From NCBI GenBank assembly GCA_023430545.1, contig JAEZAF010000051.1, positions 1 through 7,093 on the forward strand: a stretch of DNA of 7,093 nucleotides. The letters run 5' to 3'. The stretch is from Chloroflexota bacterium (lineage in GTDB: Bacteria; Chloroflexota; Anaerolineae; Aggregatilineales; Phototrophicaceae). A program made the translations under genes and the position numbers. The stretch's first letter is position 1, and every line of letters begins with the position of its first letter. Positions 1-6,378 of this stretch are shown here, one piece after another. The notes under the pieces were generated by a model that saw only the letters and a program-made list of their open reading frames with translations, did no database searches and was not told the origin of the DNA.

Positions 1-1109
1 TCCGTGACCAGTAAACGCTGATCGTGATCATGGATGCTTTCAACCGGCGCTGTGCTGGGGCGGCTTTTCGCCTCATCCCAGTGACCGGCCAGCCAGTCCC
101 CTAACGCTGTACCGACCTCACTGCTAAACGCAGGATCGCAGAAGGCTTCCGGCGATGTGTCGTCCAGCAATACTGCTTCATTCAGATACCAGATGCCGCG
201 AAGGCTTCCGGCAAATGCAGTCATTTGAAATTCATCAGTTTGAAAACCCGTTATCCATTCGAGTTCACGCTGCATCAGTCGCCGTGTATACAGGCCATGC
301 AACTCATAACTCGCACCAGACAGATAGGCCCCCTCAAATGCCGGGACGGTGTGGATCAGTTCCGCAGCCAGCGCCATTGTCGCGCGCCGTGCCTGTGTCT
401 CACGGACAGAAAGGCCGAAACCGTCCGGTGTGCCGAATGGCAGTTCCATCTCACACTCGAGCAGCACATGACCTTTCTCGCGATAGCCTTTGTGCAGTGT
501 TACCGGAAGGTCGTTCACCGTGTGCGGTACAGCCTCTGGCAGATCATCTTTCACGCCATCAAATTCCAGCGTGCGACGATACCGTGCGGTATCAGGGGAT
601 GGCTCGAAGCCTTCACCGGACAGCCGTGCGACCAATGCCGTCTCGGATGTATCCAGCAGCAGATCACACAGGATCACCTGCCGACCAGATTTATTACCGA
701 TTACCACACCCTGAAGCTGACCGTCCGGCGCAAGGACCTGCGTCACGAGGCTGGCGTACAGGATTCTGACACCGGCTTCGAGCAGCAGTTCTTCCAGATG
801 GAGCTTTACCGCGTCCATGTTCAGCGGGTATTCACCGGGCCGGATGGACGACTCGCTGTCGATGTTCCCAGCCGTCAGCAGTGTGGATTTCAGCAGTGGC
901 GAGAGCATCTGTCCTTCGCGGACAATGATCCAGGGGCGCAGGGTAGCCGTGATCTCCTGTCCCGGATAGGTGCGCGGCTCGATCAGCATCACACGGCGTC
1001 CGGCGCTGGCGAGGGACAGCGCGGCAGCGATCCCGCCGAAGGATGCGCCGACGATCAGGGCGTCACAGGTGGCTAAAACAGGCAGATTGTATTCGTGTTC
1101 ATAAGTCAT
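1..1109 (-). CDS. FAD-dependent oxidoreductase, partial (C-terminus beyond window edge)
   Basis: An uninterrupted frame on the minus strand runs from ATG at 1109-1107 off the left edge, giving about 369 visible residues. Residues 16-44 form an FAD-binding Rossmann fold: a beta strand (DALIV), the dinucleotide loop GASFGG at 21-26, a small-residue helix, and a second strand ending in the acidic E44 expected to hold the ribose. The following PRTYPGQEITATLRPW (45-60) matches the style of FAD_oxidored (PF12831-like) flavoproteins, where this stretch borders the flavin. There is no signal peptide, so it is probably cytoplasmic. The redox substrate cannot be read from the sequence. The start is chosen because the Rossmann fold begins soon after it and an in-frame stop lies 27 bases upstream; its Shine-Dalgarno sequence is poor. 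It is divergent from a GH63-like glycosidase, which suggests a role in metabolism of a sugar or glycoside (inference). The family call is firm, the substrate unknown. Confidence 0.88.
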   Translation of the reverse strand, partial: MTYEHEYNLPVLATCDALIVGASFGGIAAALSLASAGRRVMLIEPRTYPGQEITATLRPWIIVREGQMLSPLLKSTLLTAGNIDSESSIRPGEYPLNMDAVKLHLEELLLEAGVRILYASLVTQVLAPDGQLQGVVIGNKSGRQVILCDLLLDTSETALVARLSGEGFEPSPDTARYRRTLEFDGVKDDLPEAVPHTVNDLPVTLHKGYREKGHVLLECEMELPFGTPDGFGLSVRETQARRATMALAAELIHTVPAFEGAYLSGASYELHGLYTRRLMQRELEWITGFQTDEFQMTAFAGSLRGIWYLNEAVLLDDTSPEAFCDPAFSSEVGTALGDWLAGHWDEAKSRPSTAPVESIHDHDQRLLVT

Positions 1110-1201
1110 ATTCGGGAAAATTTCTCTAGGGGTTTAGTTTGCGATGCATCCCTCTATGATCCCATGCCTGGGAAGGGGATACAACGACCAATCAGTCAGC
1201 C

Positions 1202-1216
1202 TGAAACGATGTTTCA
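1202..1216. promoter_or_regulatory. Perfect 6-3-6 dyad, candidate operator between oxidoreductase and glycosidase genes
   Basis: TGAAAC-GAT-GTTTCA is a perfect inverted repeat in the 167-bp divergent region. Its right arm coincides with the position a -35 element would have for the TACAAT at 1234-1239. A sugar-responsive regulator controlling both divergent genes is a reasonable inference. No regulator gene is present in the window, so the cognate protein is unknown. The odd-length centre is unlike the usual CG-centred LacI-family site. Confidence 0.4.
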
Positions 1217-1239
1217 AAGTCGGACAAGTTGGCTACAAT
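1211..1239 (+). promoter_or_regulatory. Candidate promoter of the GH63-like gene
   Basis: TACAAT at 1234-1239 matches the -10 consensus at five of six positions. With a 17-base spacer the -35 would be GTTTCA (1211-1216), a poor match that is part of the dyad above, as expected if an activator or repressor works here. The predicted start near 1246 leaves a leader of about 31 bases, which includes the ribosome binding site GAAAGGA at 1262-1268, eight bases before the ATG. Confidence 0.35.
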
Positions 1240-1276
1240 CAGGCTTTGATGCTTTATCGTTGAAAGGACTCCTGCT

Positions 1277-2521
1277 ATGGCGCTCTCCGATGAAGTGAGG
1301 ATGTGGTTCAGAAAAGCCGAGGACATCCTGTCCGCGAACCGCATTTCGATTGACGGCTACCGCTATACCGCCCCCTCACTGGATAATCAGGACTTTGGGC
1401 GCAAGGATTACGCCAATCAGTTCATGTGGGATTCGTGCTTTCACGCCATCGCATGGCGCTGGATTGATCCGCAGATGGCGCAGGACGAGCTGATCGCACT
1501 CACAGCCCGACAGGTGCAGGATGGCCCGGATGCCGGGATGATCCCACACTGCAATTACTGGCGCGGGGGTGGCGCGTGGCTGTGGAATACCGACGAACGC
1601 AGCGCCATCACCCAGCCACCGCTGATCGCAGTCGCTGCTATGCTGGTCTATCCGCACAGTGAAGACCGCGCCTTTCTGGAGACGATCTACGACCGTGTAC
1701 TGGCCTATCACGACTGGTTCGACCGGCGGCGTGATCCCGATGGGGATCATCTGGTCGCGCTGATCCATCCGTGGGAATGCGGCGGGGATGCCCTGCCCCG
1801 CTGGGATGCTCCGATGCGAATCAATCACTTCACGCATGAGGCGAGCCGGAGTGCGCGGCACGAGCTGGCAAAGGTCATCATGGAATATCAGACCGATGCC
1901 GCAGCGCTGACCGAAATCGGATCGTTTGTGGTCGAAACGATGGAATATAACGCGATCCGGGTCGCAGACCTCGAAGCGCTGGCGGAGATCGCCGGAATTC
2001 TGGGGAAATCGGATGAGGCCGACGCACTGCACCAGCGGGCGGAGATGATCCGCGAAGCATTCCGAACGAAGATGATCTTCGACGGCCTTCCGTATGACCT
2101 GAACGGCGCGGCAGAAGAACCCATCAGGCTGGACAGTGCGGCGCAGTTCATGACGCTGTTCGGCGGCTGCCCGACTGAAACACAGGCGGCGGCACTGGTG
2201 GAACGGCTGCGCCAACCCCGCTTCTGGACGCCGTATCCGGTGACGACCTCGCCGACCGACTCACCCGCATTCGCGCCGGATGTCTACTGGCGCGGCAACG
2301 TCTGGCCGTGTGTCAACTGGCTGATCTTCAGCGGGCTGCGGCGCTATGGTTATCACGATCTGGCGCGGGAACTGGCAGAGCGCAGTTTCGATCTGATTAA
2401 AATGTCCGGCTTCTGGGAATATTATCACCCGATCACCGGGCAGGGGCTGGGCGGCGGGACCTTCAGTTGGGCCGCTGTGATGTTGGATATGATGGCACAG
2501 GTTGAGACGTCCGGTGTCTGA
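1277..2521 (+). CDS. GH63-type glycosidase, mannosylglycerate hydrolase-like
   Basis: A 414-residue (alpha/alpha)6-barrel glycosidase of the GH63 clan, close in length to the roughly 420-residue bacterial mannosylglycerate hydrolases. Visible family motifs, in order, are MWDSCFHAIAW (50-60), IPHCNYW (89-95), TQPP (112-115), HPWECGGDALPRWD (164-177), YWRGNVWPCVNWLI (337-350) and FWEYYHPITGQGLGG (379-393). By analogy with the Thermus enzyme, D171 in the WECGGD loop is the likely general acid and E381 in WEYY the likely base of an inverting mechanism. There is no signal peptide or membrane segment, so it acts in the cytoplasm on an imported or self-made glycoside such as mannosylglycerate or glucosylglycerate (inference). 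The start is supported by the GAAAGGA ribosome site at 1262-1268. It is divergent from the FAD oxidoreductase. The fold and catalytic pair are well supported; the exact substrate is not. Confidence 0.88.
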   Translation: MALSDEVRMWFRKAEDILSANRISIDGYRYTAPSLDNQDFGRKDYANQFMWDSCFHAIAWRWIDPQMAQDELIALTARQVQDGPDAGMIPHCNYWRGGGAWLWNTDERSAITQPPLIAVAAMLVYPHSEDRAFLETIYDRVLAYHDWFDRRRDPDGDHLVALIHPWECGGDALPRWDAPMRINHFTHEASRSARHELAKVIMEYQTDAAALTEIGSFVVETMEYNAIRVADLEALAEIAGILGKSDEADALHQRAEMIREAFRTKMIFDGLPYDLNGAAEEPIRLDSAAQFMTLFGGCPTETQAAALVERLRQPRFWTPYPVTTSPTDSPAFAPDVYWRGNVWPCVNWLIFSGLRRYGYHDLARELAERSFDLIKMSGFWEYYHPITGQGLGGGTFSWAAVMLDMMAQVETSGV

Positions 2522-2619
2522 AGCCTGATCATGTGTAAGCGCTGAAAAAATGTGCGGCAATCCGCGATTCTGTGCAAGAATTGATGGATCACGATCCTTG
2601 CAGGCATTATCCGTGCATC

Positions 2620-2625
2620 AGAGGA
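2620..2625 (+). promoter_or_regulatory. Ribosome binding site fixing the start of the CoA-binding gene
   Basis: AGAGGA lies six bases before the ATG at 2632. It favours this start over an in-frame GTG at 2572 that would add 20 residues not typical of the family. A loose promoter (TTGATG at 2581, CATTAT at 2605, spacer 18) just upstream would give a leader of about 15 bases. Confidence 0.6.
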
Positions 2626-2631
2626 ACGAAC

Positions 2632-3072
2632 ATGAGCTTTGGAACCTATCTGAATGAAGACCCGAAGGCGCTGCGTGACATCCTGATCAACTCGCCGGTG
2701 ATCGCCATCGTCGGGCGTTCAAATGACCACTATTACAGCAGCTATGAGGTCGGCGAGTATCTGAAAGAGCAGGGCTTTACGGTCTACAGCGTGAACCCCA
2801 CCATCGAAGAAATCGACGGCGAGCCGGTTTACGCCTCGCTGAAGGATCTGCCTGAACATGTGAATATCGTCGATGTCTTCCGCAATTCACGCTATCTGCA
2901 GGAAGTGGTAGATGAGGCGATTGCGATCGGGGCAGATACCGTCTGGGCACAGGAGACCGTGATTGACGATGAAGCCCGCGCCAAGGCTATTCAGGCCGGG
3001 CTGAACTTCGCGCAGGATCTGTGTATCCGCACTGAACATGAAAAGCTGTTCCGCGATTTACAGCAGGGATAG
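2632..3072 (+). CDS. CoA-binding domain protein (CoA_binding_2, YccU-like)
   Basis: A 146-residue single-domain protein, the usual length for the CoA_binding_2 (YccU) family. It shows the Rossmann-type beginning VIAIVGRSNDHYYSSYEVGE (23-42), the second strand FTVYSVNP (49-56), the GEPVYASLKDLPE signature (63-75) and NIVDVFRNS (78-86). These match the CoA-contacting regions of the family (established for relatives, not shown here). The third signature, usually W-x-Q-x-G-V, reads WAQETV at 105-110, so the glycine after the glutamine is replaced. The C-terminal part carries the usual single Cys (C131) in DLCIRTE. The physiological role of the family is unclear; members bind CoA or an acyl-CoA and are probably regulatory or metabolic accessory proteins. 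The gene lies 110 bases after the glycosidase on the same strand but has a promoter-like sequence of its own, so co-transcription is only possible. It converges on the DUF3891 gene with a 35-base gap. Confidence 0.9.
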   Translation: MSFGTYLNEDPKALRDILINSPVIAIVGRSNDHYYSSYEVGEYLKEQGFTVYSVNPTIEEIDGEPVYASLKDLPEHVNIVDVFRNSRYLQEVVDEAIAIGADTVWAQETVIDDEARAKAIQAGLNFAQDLCIRTEHEKLFRDLQQG

Positions 3073-3107
3073 GATATGCCTGAAGCCCTATCGACTGCCC
3101 GGATGCT

Positions 3108-3839
3108 CTACTTGCGGAAATGCCATTCGCGGATTTCAATCTCGGCTTCGTCGAGGGCACGCTGAAGTTCGGCTTCGCTTTTGAACTTCAACTGATGCAG
3201 ACGGCGGACTTCCACCGAGACCGTCAGCTCATCCTCTTCGAAGATCCACGGACGGACGACAACCGACTCATCGGCCCGCTGCATGATGCGGATCATCTCA
3301 CCATCCGGGCCGGGGGCGATGTCCAGTTCGCGCTCGCGCTCTGGTAATTCACGGCGGCACAGGATCAGCGAGAGGCGATCCGCCCAACCGACAAACGAAT
3401 AAGCCGTCTCGACTTCCTTTTTGGTATAGCCCAGCTTTTTACGCCATTCTTCCTGCACGGTGCGCTGGCGATCCAGAAATTCGTCCAGCCTGGCGTCCTC
3501 TCCGCGCATTGGCTCGTACAGAAAGCTGTTGTGCTTCGAAATCAGCAGGGCGATCCACAGCCCCTGACGATAGGCATTATCGATCACAAGCTGTGCCTGC
3601 ATCCGTGCCGTATCCAGTTCACCTTCTGCGAAATCCAGCGGCGCACCGATGTCGGTCAGATGCGTGGTCTCTGACCAGAACATCTCCTGATCATCGTGCT
3701 GCGCGGTAGCGATAATCAGCTCCGTCCAGCGTGGCACACGATCCTTTTCGCGCCACGCCGCGATCAGAATTGCCGCGAGATTGGCGTGAGAGCGCTGAAA
3801 GATAACTTCCCATCCGTCCTTAAGTGAATTGACAATCAT
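3108..3839 (-). CDS. DUF3891 family protein
   Basis: A 243-residue protein matching the DUF3891 pattern: the typical beginning MIV, then QRSHANLAAILIAAW (15-29), AQHDDQEMFW (46-55), a SKHNSFL segment (101-107) and WADRLSLILC (152-161). The spaced residues H18, H48-D49, H103 and D154 resemble the metal ligands of an HD-type hydrolase. That is my inference; the family has no established biochemical function that I know of. There is no signal peptide or membrane segment. The N-terminal ATG is favoured because family members begin this way and an in-frame TGA lies only nine bases upstream, although the ribosome site (GGATGA, 3846-3851) is mediocre. It shares a 291-base upstream gap with the secreted-protein gene that precedes it on the same strand, but that gene's terminator separates them. 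Confidence 0.88.
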   Translation of the reverse strand: MIVNSLKDGWEVIFQRSHANLAAILIAAWREKDRVPRWTELIIATAQHDDQEMFWSETTHLTDIGAPLDFAEGELDTARMQAQLVIDNAYRQGLWIALLISKHNSFLYEPMRGEDARLDEFLDRQRTVQEEWRKKLGYTKKEVETAYSFVGWADRLSLILCRRELPERERELDIAPGPDGEMIRIMQRADESVVVRPWIFEEDELTVSVEVRRLHQLKFKSEAELQRALDEAEIEIREWHFRK

Positions 3840-3915
3840 GCAGCTTCATCCATGTTGTTGATCGTTTTCCAGCCATCAGTATAGGGGACATCACGGCTGC
3901 ATGCTGTATCTCCTT
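3820..3915 (-). promoter_or_regulatory. Leader of the DUF3891 gene with a strong Shine-Dalgarno and two short upstream frames
   Basis: On the minus strand, AAGGAG (3915-3910) lies seven bases before an ATG at 3902 that encodes only Met-Gln-Pro before TGA. That stop overlaps a second ATG (TGATG, 3893-3889) of a 23-codon frame ending at 3820, which overlaps the first 20 bases of the DUF3891 gene. The Shine-Dalgarno is better than the one in front of DUF3891 itself. A TATACT at 3883-3878 could instead be a -10 element, in which case the upstream frames would not be transcribed from it; no good -35 accompanies it. Confidence 0.3.
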
Positions 3916-4058
3916 ACGGAGGCTTAATCCAGATCCGACGTCACACGCTTGTCAGCATATATCCCAAAATTTATCCCAATTCTTAATGGTTACCCTGATC
4001 GCTTAAAGAAATCTCTGGCATCTGTCTTATGCCAAAGGGGGGATTTTGCGGTGCGTAC
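3840..4058. other. Non-coding gap between DUF3891 gene and the secreted-protein terminator
   Basis: No gene is visible. The stretch is AT-richer than its surroundings in 3955-4015. It holds two direct copies of TATCCCAA with a 12-base period (3960-3967 and 3972-3979) and an inverted repeat TGGCAT/ATGCCA (4016-4021 and 4029-4034, 7-base spacer). These could be regulator sites for the DUF3891 gene, but no convincing -35/-10 pair was found near them. Confidence 0.5.
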
Positions 4059-4100
4059 AAAAAAAAGAACCCGATGACCGTTGTATGTCGTCGGGTTCTT
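4059..4100 (-). terminator. Strong intrinsic terminator of the secreted-protein gene
   Basis: Read on the minus strand, a 14-bp stem (4100-4087 with 4078-4065, containing one G-T wobble) encloses an 8-base loop. It is followed by an uninterrupted run of eight T (4066-4059, the first two of which pair in the stem). It begins about 30 bases after the TAA of the secreted-protein gene. There is no T-run on the plus-strand side, so it works in one direction. Confidence 0.92.
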
Positions 4101-4130
4101 CGACTGCCGATGCGGACGCGCCTGGGGGCT

Positions 4131-4640
4131 TTAGTGGATGTTCACAGGCACGGTACTGGACCGGGCGATGATGTCCGAGGCGTCAGCTTCAGATGCGGGG
4201 CCGTGAGTCAGGAAGCAGCGCAGGTCTCCGGCTTTGCCTTTGAAGCTGCTGGACGGCAGTGCGAAGCGGATCTTGAAAGCGACATTGTGATTCTGGCCGA
4301 CGGGGATATCGACGGCTTCGTCCCATGCGAACACGGTCAGGCCATCAAACACCGACTGGGATGCCGGGATAAAGACCGCGTCACCGAATGGGCCGTCCTG
4401 CGTTTCATTCACCCCACGGATGGTCTGATTCCAGCCGCAGGCCACGCCGATATCATCAAGTGTCTTCTGTCCCTGATTGCCAATCTGGACGACAATTGAG
4501 GGGGTTTCAGTACCGGTGACGCTGATACTGCCGTTATTGATCTGAACGCGGGCACCGGTATGACCCGATGCGAATACACTGCCAGCCACTGCCAGAATGG
4601 AAAGTAATGCGAGAAGTGAAGCCAGACGTTTGTACAGCAT
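4131..4640 (-). CDS. Small secreted protein of unknown function
   Basis: A 169-residue protein I do not recognise as a named family. The N-terminus is a clear signal peptide: a basic KR at 4-5, a hydrophobic core at about 6-23, and a likely cleavage after VFA at residue 24. A lipobox Cys is absent, so it should be released or stay soluble outside the membrane. The mature part is rich in short alternating hydrophobic stretches (SIVVQIGNQGQKTLDDIGV at 48-66, NVAFKIRFALP at 119-129), suggesting an immunoglobulin-like beta sandwich of the CARDB/adhesin type (inference). Its two cysteines, C68 and C142, could form a disulfide outside the cell. CAGGAG (4656-4651), ten bases before the ATG, supports the start. 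It is a single-gene unit with its own strong terminator and is divergent from the GNAT gene. Confidence 0.8.
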   Translation of the reverse strand: MLYKRLASLLALLSILAVAGSVFASGHTGARVQINNGSISVTGTETPSIVVQIGNQGQKTLDDIGVACGWNQTIRGVNETQDGPFGDAVFIPASQSVFDGLTVFAWDEAVDIPVGQNHNVAFKIRFALPSSSFKGKAGDLRCFLTHGPASEADASDIIARSSTVPVNIH

Positions 4641-4911
4641 GATGGGTTAGCTCCTGTAAATGATGTGAGTTCGATGATGCTCTGTTGTCTTCGGTCGGGA
4701 TTGTGCCGTCAACAATCTGCGCGCGCTGGTTGAACCACACATCTGCAATAACGGTACTAACAAAAGCATTCAGACGAGTCTTCTTATCTGACTCTCATCT
4801 TACCGGTGTCATTTTCCCGACCTGACAGCCATAAATCCAGGCACAGCACCTGCGGGATCAGAGGAAAAAGGGCTGAAACGGCCCGACGTTATCCAACAGC
4901 ACAACAGAAAG
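4641..4911. other. Divergent intergenic region between secreted-protein and acetyltransferase genes
   Basis: No gene is supported here in any frame. It must carry the start signals of both neighbours, but only weak elements can be seen. For the minus strand there is a TTGACG at 4713-4708 with no matching -10 at the proper distance. An imperfect hairpin with the core GAGTC (4776-4780)/GACTC (4790-4794) is present, with no known role. Confidence 0.4.
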
Positions 4912-5394
4912 ATGAATATCATGCAGCCTATCCATATCCACTCTGCCGCCCTCGGACTTTCGGAGGCAGTGGAGCCGATTTTACGCGCACTGCCGCAGTG
5001 GTTTGGCATCGAGGAAGCGACGCAGATGTATATCCGTGATGCAGGTTTAAACCCGACGCTGCTGGCCGTCGATCCCGAACGCGGAGATCTGCCCATTGGC
5101 TTCCTGACACTGTGGATGCACAGCCCGACAGCGGCGGAAATCTATGTGATGGCCGTGCTGCCGGAGTATCACCGGCGCGGTGCAGGGCGTCTGCTTCAGT
5201 CAGCGGCGGAAGACTATCTGCGGCGGGAAGGGGTGCGCTTTTTACAGGTCAAAACCCTGAGCGACAAACATCCTGATGAGGGATACAGGAAAACCCGCGC
5301 TTTCTATCTCGCGATGGGCTTCACCCTGCTGGAAGAATTCCCGGACCTCTGGGGCGAGCATAATCCATGCTGGCAGTTGATCAAGGTGCTTTAA
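4912..5394 (+). CDS. GNAT family N-acetyltransferase
   Basis: A 160-residue single-domain acetyltransferase of normal GNAT length. Motif A is plain: strand EIYVMAVLPEYHRRGAGRLL (76-95), with the pyrophosphate-binding loop R88-R-G-A-G92 for acetyl-CoA. Motif B follows as TRAFYLAMGF (128-137), with Y132 in the place of the usual general acid. The end FPDLWGEHNPCWQLIKVL (143-160) resembles a subfamily whose members end in WG..NPC. The acceptor substrate cannot be predicted. Cytoplasmic. Two starts are possible, ATG 4912 and ATG 4921 (three codons later); neither has a clear Shine-Dalgarno at good spacing, and the purine run AGAAAG touches the first and suits the second better. It is a single-gene unit, divergent from the secreted protein and convergent with the nmrA-like gene across a shared terminator. 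Confidence 0.9.
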   Translation: MNIMQPIHIHSAALGLSEAVEPILRALPQWFGIEEATQMYIRDAGLNPTLLAVDPERGDLPIGFLTLWMHSPTAAEIYVMAVLPEYHRRGAGRLLQSAAEDYLRREGVRFLQVKTLSDKHPDEGYRKTRAFYLAMGFTLLEEFPDLWGEHNPCWQLIKVL

Positions 5395-5402
5395 AACAAC
5401 AA

Positions 5403-5430
5403 AGGCTGGATCGCGGCTCCAGCCTCTTTT
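5403..5430. terminator. Hairpin terminator between convergent genes, probably bidirectional
   Basis: A perfect 8-bp stem, AGGCTGGA (5403-5410) with TCCAGCCT (5418-5425), has a 7-base loop and is followed by CTTTT on the plus strand. In the other direction it is followed by TTTGTTGTTTT (minus strand, 5403-5393). It lies eight bases after the acetyltransferase stop and about 32 bases after the stop of the convergent nmrA-like gene. Confidence 0.85.
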
Positions 5431-5461
5431 AGCTTAATCATCTTACGCGGTGATATTCAGC

Positions 5462-6367
5462 TTATCCCCAGGTACCCTGAGCATCCATCGGCATCGGCTC
5501 GGCGTTTTCCCAACCCGTGCGGCGCAGCCATGTGTCCAGCGTTTGCAGCGGCGGATAGATGCTGCCCAGGTGCCCGATATCGGACTGGTAGCCGTGCTCG
5601 TCAAACCATTTCCACATCGACAGCAGTTCTTCACTCCCCCCAGCGACCGTTTCTAACGGCACCTGTGTCAGATTGACAGGCCGACCGATCACACGGCTGA
5701 AGGTTTCGGCCATTTCCTGCTCGGTCAGCGCATCTCCGGCGATCTCAAGCGCTGTGCCGATGAATTCGTCCGGACGCTCGAAGGCCAGGGCTGCAAAGGC
5801 TCCGATATCATCGACTGCGATGTAATACTTCTTTCGGGTGGGGCGCAGTCCATAGCTGACAAATGAACCGTTGGTGCTAGCGGCACGGCTCCAGTTCAGA
5901 TTTTCCATAAATTCGACCGGGCGCAGGATGGTTGCTGGTAAACCAAGCTGCCGGATGTAGTTTTCGATCTGCCACTTACTCTCGAAGTGCGGCACACCAG
6001 AGTCGCGGTCTGCACCTCCGACCGAGGTATACACGAAATGCTGAATCCCTGCGGCCTTCGCTGCATCCGCGATGTTTCGTCCCTGCAGCAGCTCGTCTTC
6101 TACACCGTGTTCCCAGAAGCCCTGAACACTGAAAGCGCCGTAGGCTCCGGCAAAAGCGGCTTCCAGTGAGGCCGGGTCGCGATTCTCAGCCTGTACGATT
6201 TCAGCGCCTGCGACAGCCAGCACCTGTGCGGCAGACTTCTGCGGATCACGGGTGAGTGCACGTACCTGAAAGCCCTTTGCCAGCAGATGACGTGCGACGG
6301 CTCCCCCCTGCTGCCCGGTTGCACCTGTTACAACAATCAGTTTGTCAGCGTTGCCTGAATGGGTCAT
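5462..6367 (-). CDS. NmrA-like NAD(P)-binding reductase
   Basis: A 301-residue atypical short-chain dehydrogenase of the NmrA/HSCARG type, full length. The NAD(P)-binding loop is GATGQQG (15-21), and the basic TRDP after the second strand (39-42, with R40) favours NADPH. The family motifs YTSVGGAD (113-120) and HFESKWQIENYIRQLGLPAT (127-146), with K131 as the conserved lysine, and ILRPVEFMEN (147-156) follow. Relatives act as NADPH sensors or quinone reductases; which applies here is not visible. The ribosome site AAGGAG (6379-6374) is excellent. The gene is divergent from an HxlR regulator, the arrangement seen in E. coli qorB (ytfG)/ytfH, so response to quinones, aldehydes or other electrophiles is a reasonable inference. 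It ends at the bidirectional hairpin shared with the acetyltransferase. Confidence 0.92.
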   Translation of the reverse strand: MTHSGNADKLIVVTGATGQQGGAVARHLLAKGFQVRALTRDPQKSAAQVLAVAGAEIVQAENRDPASLEAAFAGAYGAFSVQGFWEHGVEDELLQGRNIADAAKAAGIQHFVYTSVGGADRDSGVPHFESKWQIENYIRQLGLPATILRPVEFMENLNWSRAASTNGSFVSYGLRPTRKKYYIAVDDIGAFAALAFERPDEFIGTALEIAGDALTEQEMAETFSRVIGRPVNLTQVPLETVAGGSEELLSMWKWFDEHGYQSDIGHLGSIYPPLQTLDTWLRRTGWENAEPMPMDAQGTWG

Positions 6368-6378
6368 GATGTTACTCC

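Noticed and set aside
225..1076. Long open frame of 283 codons on the plus strand
   Set aside because: It is antisense to the FAD oxidoreductase. The minus-strand frame has a recognisable Rossmann fold and family motifs, while the plus-strand protein is rich in Arg, Gln, His and Cys and matches nothing.
1160..1171. CCCA-TGCC-TGGG hairpin in the oxidoreductase/glycosidase gap
   Set aside because: The four-base arms have no T-run and no clear relation to a promoter; likely chance.
1376..2215. Open frame of 279 codons on the minus strand
   Set aside because: It lies inside the GH63-like gene, whose catalytic motifs are intact on the other strand. The antisense protein has no recognisable domain.
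2545..2565. Hairpin GCGG-CAAT-CCGC next to a run of six A, terminator-like on the minus strand
   Set aside because: The stem is only four base pairs, no minus-strand gene ends there, and there is no T-run for the plus-strand glycosidase gene.
2586..2597. Short inverted repeat GGAT-CACG-ATCC upstream of the CoA-binding gene
   Set aside because: A four-base arm is common by chance, and it lies within the spacer of the weak promoter candidate without further support.
2572..2631. Upstream GTG start for the CoA-binding protein
   Set aside because: The extra 20 residues do not resemble the family, and the ATG at 2632 has AGAGGA at good spacing.
4708..4713. TTGACG as the -35 of the secreted-protein gene
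   Set aside because: No acceptable -10 hexamer occurs 16-19 bases downstream on the minus strand.
4534..4740. 68-codon frame on the minus strand overlapping the start of the secreted protein
   Set aside because: It is out of frame with the signal-peptide gene, of unusual composition, and covers the ribosome binding site and control region of that gene.
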